In this document: positions 6,283 through 8,210 of the stretch, in pieces
Layout of the letters: every line of letters starts with the position of its first letter
How positions within the stretch are numbered: the first letter of the stretch is position 1
Assembly (NCBI GenBank): GCA_964443415.1
Contig: CAYUDC010000119.1
Coordinates: 1-8,210, forward strand
Direction: 5' to 3'
Length of the DNA stretch: 8,210 bases
Origin: B1 sp964443415
Lineage (GTDB): Bacteria > Bacteroidota > Bacteroidia > UKL13-3
Position numbers and translations under genes: made by a program
Notes under the pieces: model-generated
What the model was told of the DNA's origin: nothing
The model's input: the letters and a program-made list of their open reading frames with translations, nothing else
Database searches by the model: none

Positions 6283-6326
6283 AAAGCGTATCATTTATTG
6301 GGTCAACCCGCTAAATGATACGCTTT
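6283..6326. terminator. Bidirectional intrinsic terminator between pntB and the FKBP gene
   Basis: A perfect 14-bp stem (AAAGCGTATCATTT with AAATGATACGCTTT) encloses a 16-base loop that itself contains GGG...CCC. The plus strand is followed by TTTCTTT, and the minus strand by a T run (seven A at 6279-6285 on the plus strand). It sits between two convergent genes and should stop both the pnt transcript and the kinase/FKBP transcript. Confidence 0.85.
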
Positions 6327-6342
6327 CTTTGTTATACAAGGC

Positions 6343-6822
6343 TTAGTGGTGATGACCACCTGGTCCGTGCACATGGCCATGAGCCAACTCATCTGCTGTA
6401 GCTTCTCTCACTTCTAGTACTTCTACATCAAAGTTAAGTTCAACGCCAGCCAAAGGATGATTGCCATCGATGGTAGCAAATTCATCACCTACTTCTGTAA
6501 CAGTAACGATAAATCTTTGCTCTTCGCTGCCAGCTTCGAACTGCATGCCAGGGCTTACCATTTGGCCACCAAAAGCACTCATTGGCACTTGTTGAACCAT
6601 CTCTGGTTGGTGAATGCCATAGCCCTTCTCAGGAGCTACTTTTAATTGAACTTTATCACCTTTGATTTTTCCTTCAAGGCCTTCTTCCATTCCAGGTATC
6701 AATGCGCCGATACCTTGAATATAATTTAAGGGCTCGCCATTGCTAGAGGAGTCCAAAACGTTTCCATCATTGTCTGTTAAAGTGTAGTGGATGGACACTA
6801 CTTTTTGTGCGCTAATTTGCAT
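6343..6822 (-). CDS. SlyD-like FKBP-type peptidyl-prolyl cis-trans isomerase
   Basis: A cytoplasmic folding helper that isomerises Xaa-Pro bonds and has chaperone activity. The 159 residues show the SlyD layout: an FKBP part (IHYTLTDNDGNVLDSS, 11-26; IPGMEEGLEGKIKGDK, 42-57; PEKGYG, 64-69), the inserted IF chaperone domain (about 70-120), and return to FKBP with DGNHPLAGVELNFDVEVLEV (119-138). The tail is His-rich (AHGHVHGPGGHHH, 147-159), as in SlyD proteins that bind nickel and other metals; a role in metal delivery is possible but no metalloenzyme gene is nearby. The ATG at 6820-6822 gives the usual SlyD start. The gene follows the PfkB kinase on the same strand after 33 bp and is probably co-transcribed with it. 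Confidence 0.93.
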   Translation of the reverse strand: MQISAQKVVSIHYTLTDNDGNVLDSSSNGEPLNYIQGIGALIPGMEEGLEGKIKGDKVQLKVAPEKGYGIHQPEMVQQVPMSAFGGQMVSPGMQFEAGSEEQRFIVTVTEVGDEFATIDGNHPLAGVELNFDVEVLEVREATADELAHGHVHGPGGHHH

Positions 6823-6835
6823 GGTATAAATATTG

Positions 6836-6847
6836 GGGCTTTCGCCC
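6836..6847 (-). promoter_or_regulatory. GNRA-tetraloop hairpin between kinase and FKBP genes
   Basis: The minus-strand RNA would form GGGC-GAAA-GCCC, a 4-bp all-GC stem closed by a stable GAAA tetraloop, nine bases after the kinase stop codon and 13 bases before the FKBP start. No U tract follows, so full termination is unlikely. It may mark an RNA processing or stability point that sets different levels for the two genes. Confidence 0.35.
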
Positions 6848-6855
6848 TGTTGTGA

Positions 6856-7794
6856 TTAATTGCCGTTGCTAAGGTTTGCACCAATGTTAAACCTTACCAA
6901 GTTTTTAAAGGCGGTAATGCGGTCGTCGAGTTCACGCTGACTTAAATCGATGATTCTCTCTGTACCAAAACGTTCTACGCAGAAAGAGGCCATAGCCGAA
7001 CCATAGATAATGGCATTCTTCATGTTCTCGAAGCTGATATCACCCGTTTTAGCAAGGTATCCAATAAAGCCGCCAGCAAAAGTATCTCCAGCGCCAGTTG
7101 GGTCAAACACTTCTTCTAAAGGAAGGGCCGGAGCAAAAAATACTTGCTTGCCATGAAACAATAAAGCACCGTTTTCACCTTTTTTAATGATAAGGTATTT
7201 TGGTCCCATTTCTTGAATTTTTGCTGCCGCTTTCACCAAAGAGTATTCTCCAGAAAGTTGACGTGCTTCTTCATCGTTGATAGTTAAAACATCTACCATA
7301 GTAAGCGTTTGACGTAAGTCGTCCATGGCTACTTCCATCCAGAAGTTCATGGTATCCATTACAATCAGCTTTGGTCTTTTGGTTAAACGCTCTATTACTG
7401 TTTGTTGTACCTTAGGGGTTAGGTTTCCAAGCATAAGATATTCGCAATCTTGATAAGCATCTGGCACGATAGGGTCGAAGTTTCCTAATACATTTAATTC
7501 GGTAACAAGGGTGTCGCGAGAGTTCATGTCGGTATGGTATTTACCACTCCAAAAGAATGACTTTTCGCCCTCTTTAATTTGTAATCCTTCGGTATTTACA
7601 CCATGTTTATTGAGGTGTTGAATAAAGTTGTTAGGGAAATCATCACCTACAACAGCTACTAAATTGGTACTTCTGGTGAAGTAAGAAGCAGCTAAAGAAA
7701 TGTAAGAAGCGGCGCCACCAACTATTTTGTCGGTTTTTCCGAAGGGGGTTTCTATGGCGTCAAAAGCCACACTACCAACGACTAATAAACTCAT
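6856..7794 (-). CDS. PfkB-family carbohydrate/nucleoside kinase
   Basis: A 312-residue cytoplasmic kinase of the ribokinase/PfkB family, using ATP to phosphorylate a sugar or nucleoside hydroxyl. The N-terminus MSLLVVGSVAFDAIETPFG opens the Rossmann-like core. GGAASYISLAASYF (26-39) is the first PfkB motif, and AVVGDDFPNNFIQHLNKHGV (47-66) follows. NDEEARQLSG (173-182) and IIKKGENGALLF (202-213) build the ATP side. DPTGAGDTFAGGFIGYLA (231-248) is the second signature, with Asp237 as catalytic base in the GAGD anion hole. Substrate specificity cannot be read from the sequence; adenosine-kinase-like and ribokinase-like members look alike at this level. The ATG at 7792-7794 matches the expected family start. 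It leads the probable kinase-FKBP pair and has a promoter-like arrangement directly upstream. Confidence 0.9.
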   Translation of the reverse strand: MSLLVVGSVAFDAIETPFGKTDKIVGGAASYISLAASYFTRSTNLVAVVGDDFPNNFIQHLNKHGVNTEGLQIKEGEKSFFWSGKYHTDMNSRDTLVTELNVLGNFDPIVPDAYQDCEYLMLGNLTPKVQQTVIERLTKRPKLIVMDTMNFWMEVAMDDLRQTLTMVDVLTINDEEARQLSGEYSLVKAAAKIQEMGPKYLIIKKGENGALLFHGKQVFFAPALPLEEVFDPTGAGDTFAGGFIGYLAKTGDISFENMKNAIIYGSAMASFCVERFGTERIIDLSQRELDDRITAFKNLVRFNIGANLSNGN

Positions 7795-7828
7795 GCAAAT
7801 ATTTTTTTAAAAATTTCTTGTGCAAATA
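7795..7828 (-). promoter_or_regulatory. Possible promoter of the kinase gene, with direct repeat
   Basis: The 10-mer TGCAAATATT occurs twice on the plus strand (7794-7803 and 7821-7830). On the minus strand this places TTTG 19 bp upstream of AATATTTG, close to the Bacteroidota TTTG/TAnnTTTG promoter with one mismatch in the -7 box. Transcription would then begin at or very near the ATG, giving a leaderless message. The upstream copy of AATATTTG could instead be a -7 box with a 25-bp leader. Confidence 0.3.
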
Positions 7829-7861
7829 TTGCGTTTTTTAAAATCAATTCCTATCATTGCA

Positions 7862-7910
7862 TCCCGATTGAGAGAGATTAATCATCAAACTTAATCAAAC
7901 GATAGAATAT
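7862..7910 (+). repeat. Diverged partial copy of the tRNA-derived repeat unit
   Basis: TCCCG (7862-7866), nine unrelated bases, then GATTAATCAT (7876-7885) match unit positions 26-49 with identical spacing. The stretch after it (CAAACGATAGAATAT, 7896-7910) resembles the unit tail CAAAAGATAT just before the next unit. The spacing to the first full unit is 74 rather than 70 bp. It lacks a clear tRNA-like 5' part. I infer a decayed array edge; the match is partial and could be coincidence. Confidence 0.4.
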
Positions 7911-7980
7911 TCCTTCTTAGCTCAGCTGGTTAGAGTCCCGTACGAACGGGATTAATCATGGGGTAAGAAACAAAAGATAT
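7911..7980 (+). repeat. tRNA-Asn-derived 70-bp tandem repeat, unit 1
   Basis: Unit positions 1-25 are identical to the first 25 bases of the tRNA-Asn gene at 8151 (5' acceptor strand and whole D-arm). Positions 26-41 (TCCCGTACGAACGGGA) form a perfect 6-bp hairpin with an ACGA loop and have no counterpart in that tRNA. Positions 42-53 (TTAATCATGGGG) equal the tRNA's anticodon 3' strand and variable-loop region. Positions 54-70 (TAAGAAACAAAAGATAT) equal the leader directly before the real tRNA. The unit lacks a T-arm and the 3' acceptor strand and cannot be a working tRNA. TTCTTA (7914-7919) can pair with TAAGAA (7964-7969), closing a tRNA-like fold with two hairpins. Confidence 0.9.
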
Positions 7981-8031
7981 TCCTTCTTAGCTCAGCTGGT
8001 TAGAGTCCCGTACGAACGGGATTAATCATGG
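7981..8031 (+). repeat. tRNA-Asn-derived 70-bp tandem repeat, unit 2 (cut by gap)
   Basis: The first 51 bases are identical to unit 1, base for base, including the replaced anticodon arm (8006-8021). The sequence then enters the assembly gap. Perfect identity between units points to recent duplication, ongoing homogenisation or an assembly effect. Confidence 0.9.
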
Positions 8032-8131
8032 NNNNNNNNNNNNNNNNNNNNNNNNNNNNNNNNNNNNNNNNNNNNNNNNNNNNNNNNNNNNNNNNNNNNN
8101 NNNNNNNNNNNNNNNNNNNNNNNNNNNNNNN
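8032..8131. other. Assembly gap of exactly 100 N
   Basis: One hundred N, the customary placeholder for a scaffold gap of unknown size. The left edge stops at unit position 51 and the right edge resumes at unit position 52, so the missing sequence, if it is more of the same array, must be a whole number of 70-bp units, including zero. Confidence 0.97.
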
Positions 8132-8150
8132 GGTAAGAAACAAAAGATAT
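8132..8150 (+). repeat. Tail of the last repeat unit / leader of tRNA-Asn
   Basis: These 19 bases equal unit positions 52-70 (GG followed by TAAGAAACAAAAGATAT) and run directly into the intact tRNA gene. The leader of the real tRNA is therefore itself the tail of a repeat unit, so the tRNA gene is the last member of the array. Confidence 0.85.
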
Positions 8151-8210
8151 TCCTTCTTAGCTCAGCTGGTTAGAGCACATGACTGTTAATCATGGGGTCC
8201 CTGGTTCGAG
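8151..8210 (+). tRNA. tRNA-Asn (anticodon GTT), cut by window end
   Basis: A normal cloverleaf as far as it can be seen. The 5' acceptor strand is TCCTTCT (8151-8157) and the D-arm is GCTC-AGCTGGTTA-GAGC. The anticodon stem CATGA/TCATG encloses the loop CTGTTAA, with anticodon GTT at 8185-8187. A variable region GGGTC follows, then the T-arm start CCTGG-TTCGAG. The remaining T-stem and the 3' acceptor strand (expected AGAAGGA) fall outside the window. It reads asparagine codons AAC and AAT. Unlike the repeat units before it, it has an intact anticodon arm. Confidence 0.93.

Noticed and set aside
7911..8031. Two extra functional tRNA genes
   Set aside because: The units lack an anticodon loop, a T-arm and a 3' acceptor strand, and at 70 bp the period is shorter than a full tRNA gene.
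7911..8150. CRISPR array
   Set aside because: The whole 70-bp unit repeats without variable spacers, it matches an adjacent tRNA gene, and no cas genes are present.
7795..8210. Mobile element or genomic island integrated at the tRNA
   Set aside because: No integrase, transposase or terminal inverted repeats are visible, and the repeated part is the tRNA 5' half rather than the 3' end; DNA beyond the window was not available.

Overview
The window looks like chromosomal DNA of a Bacteroidota bacterium, on a scaffold that contains an assembly gap. The clues are a split proton-translocating transhydrogenase operon, a LuxE-like acyl-protein synthetase of the type common in this phylum, a DGDGD-type lipoprotein, promoter-like sequences of the TTG/TAnnTTTG kind, and little sign of Shine-Dalgarno sites. 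Gene content is mostly ordinary housekeeping; the two ends are odd.

Left end (1-1451): an aspartate ammonia-lyase gene on the minus strand keeps only about its first 106 codons and breaks off at about position 55, where unrelated AT-rich sequence begins. Upstream of it on the same strand lies a LuxE-like adenylate-forming enzyme with a TTG start. Its start overlaps the start of a divergent lipoprotein gene (1443-1991).

Middle (2005-6330): two minus-strand genes follow, a small Lys-rich/Asp-rich disordered protein and a zinc-dependent histone-deacetylase-family hydrolase. A 95-bp divergent spacer with two adjacent perfect inverted repeats separates the latter from the plus-strand operon pntAA-pntAB-pntB. 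This operon encodes the membrane transhydrogenase that makes NADPH from NADH using the proton gradient. It ends at a strong bidirectional terminator.

Right part (6343-7794): a PfkB-family sugar/nucleoside kinase and a SlyD-like FKBP prolyl isomerase with a His-rich tail form a probable minus-strand pair, with a GAAA-loop hairpin between them.

Right end (7862-8210): the most unusual element is a tandem array of 70-bp units just upstream of a normal-looking tRNA-Asn(GTT) gene, which is cut by the window end. Each unit has the first 25 bases of that tRNA gene, then a perfect 6-bp hairpin in place of the 5' side of the anticodon arm, then the tRNA's TTAATCATGGGG, then the leader that also precedes the real tRNA. 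A 100-N gap lies inside the array, and its two edges are in exact repeat phase, so the true copy number is unknown. A diverged partial unit may lie further upstream (7862-7910). This array is the best candidate for something undescribed; no protein-coding novel system is evident.
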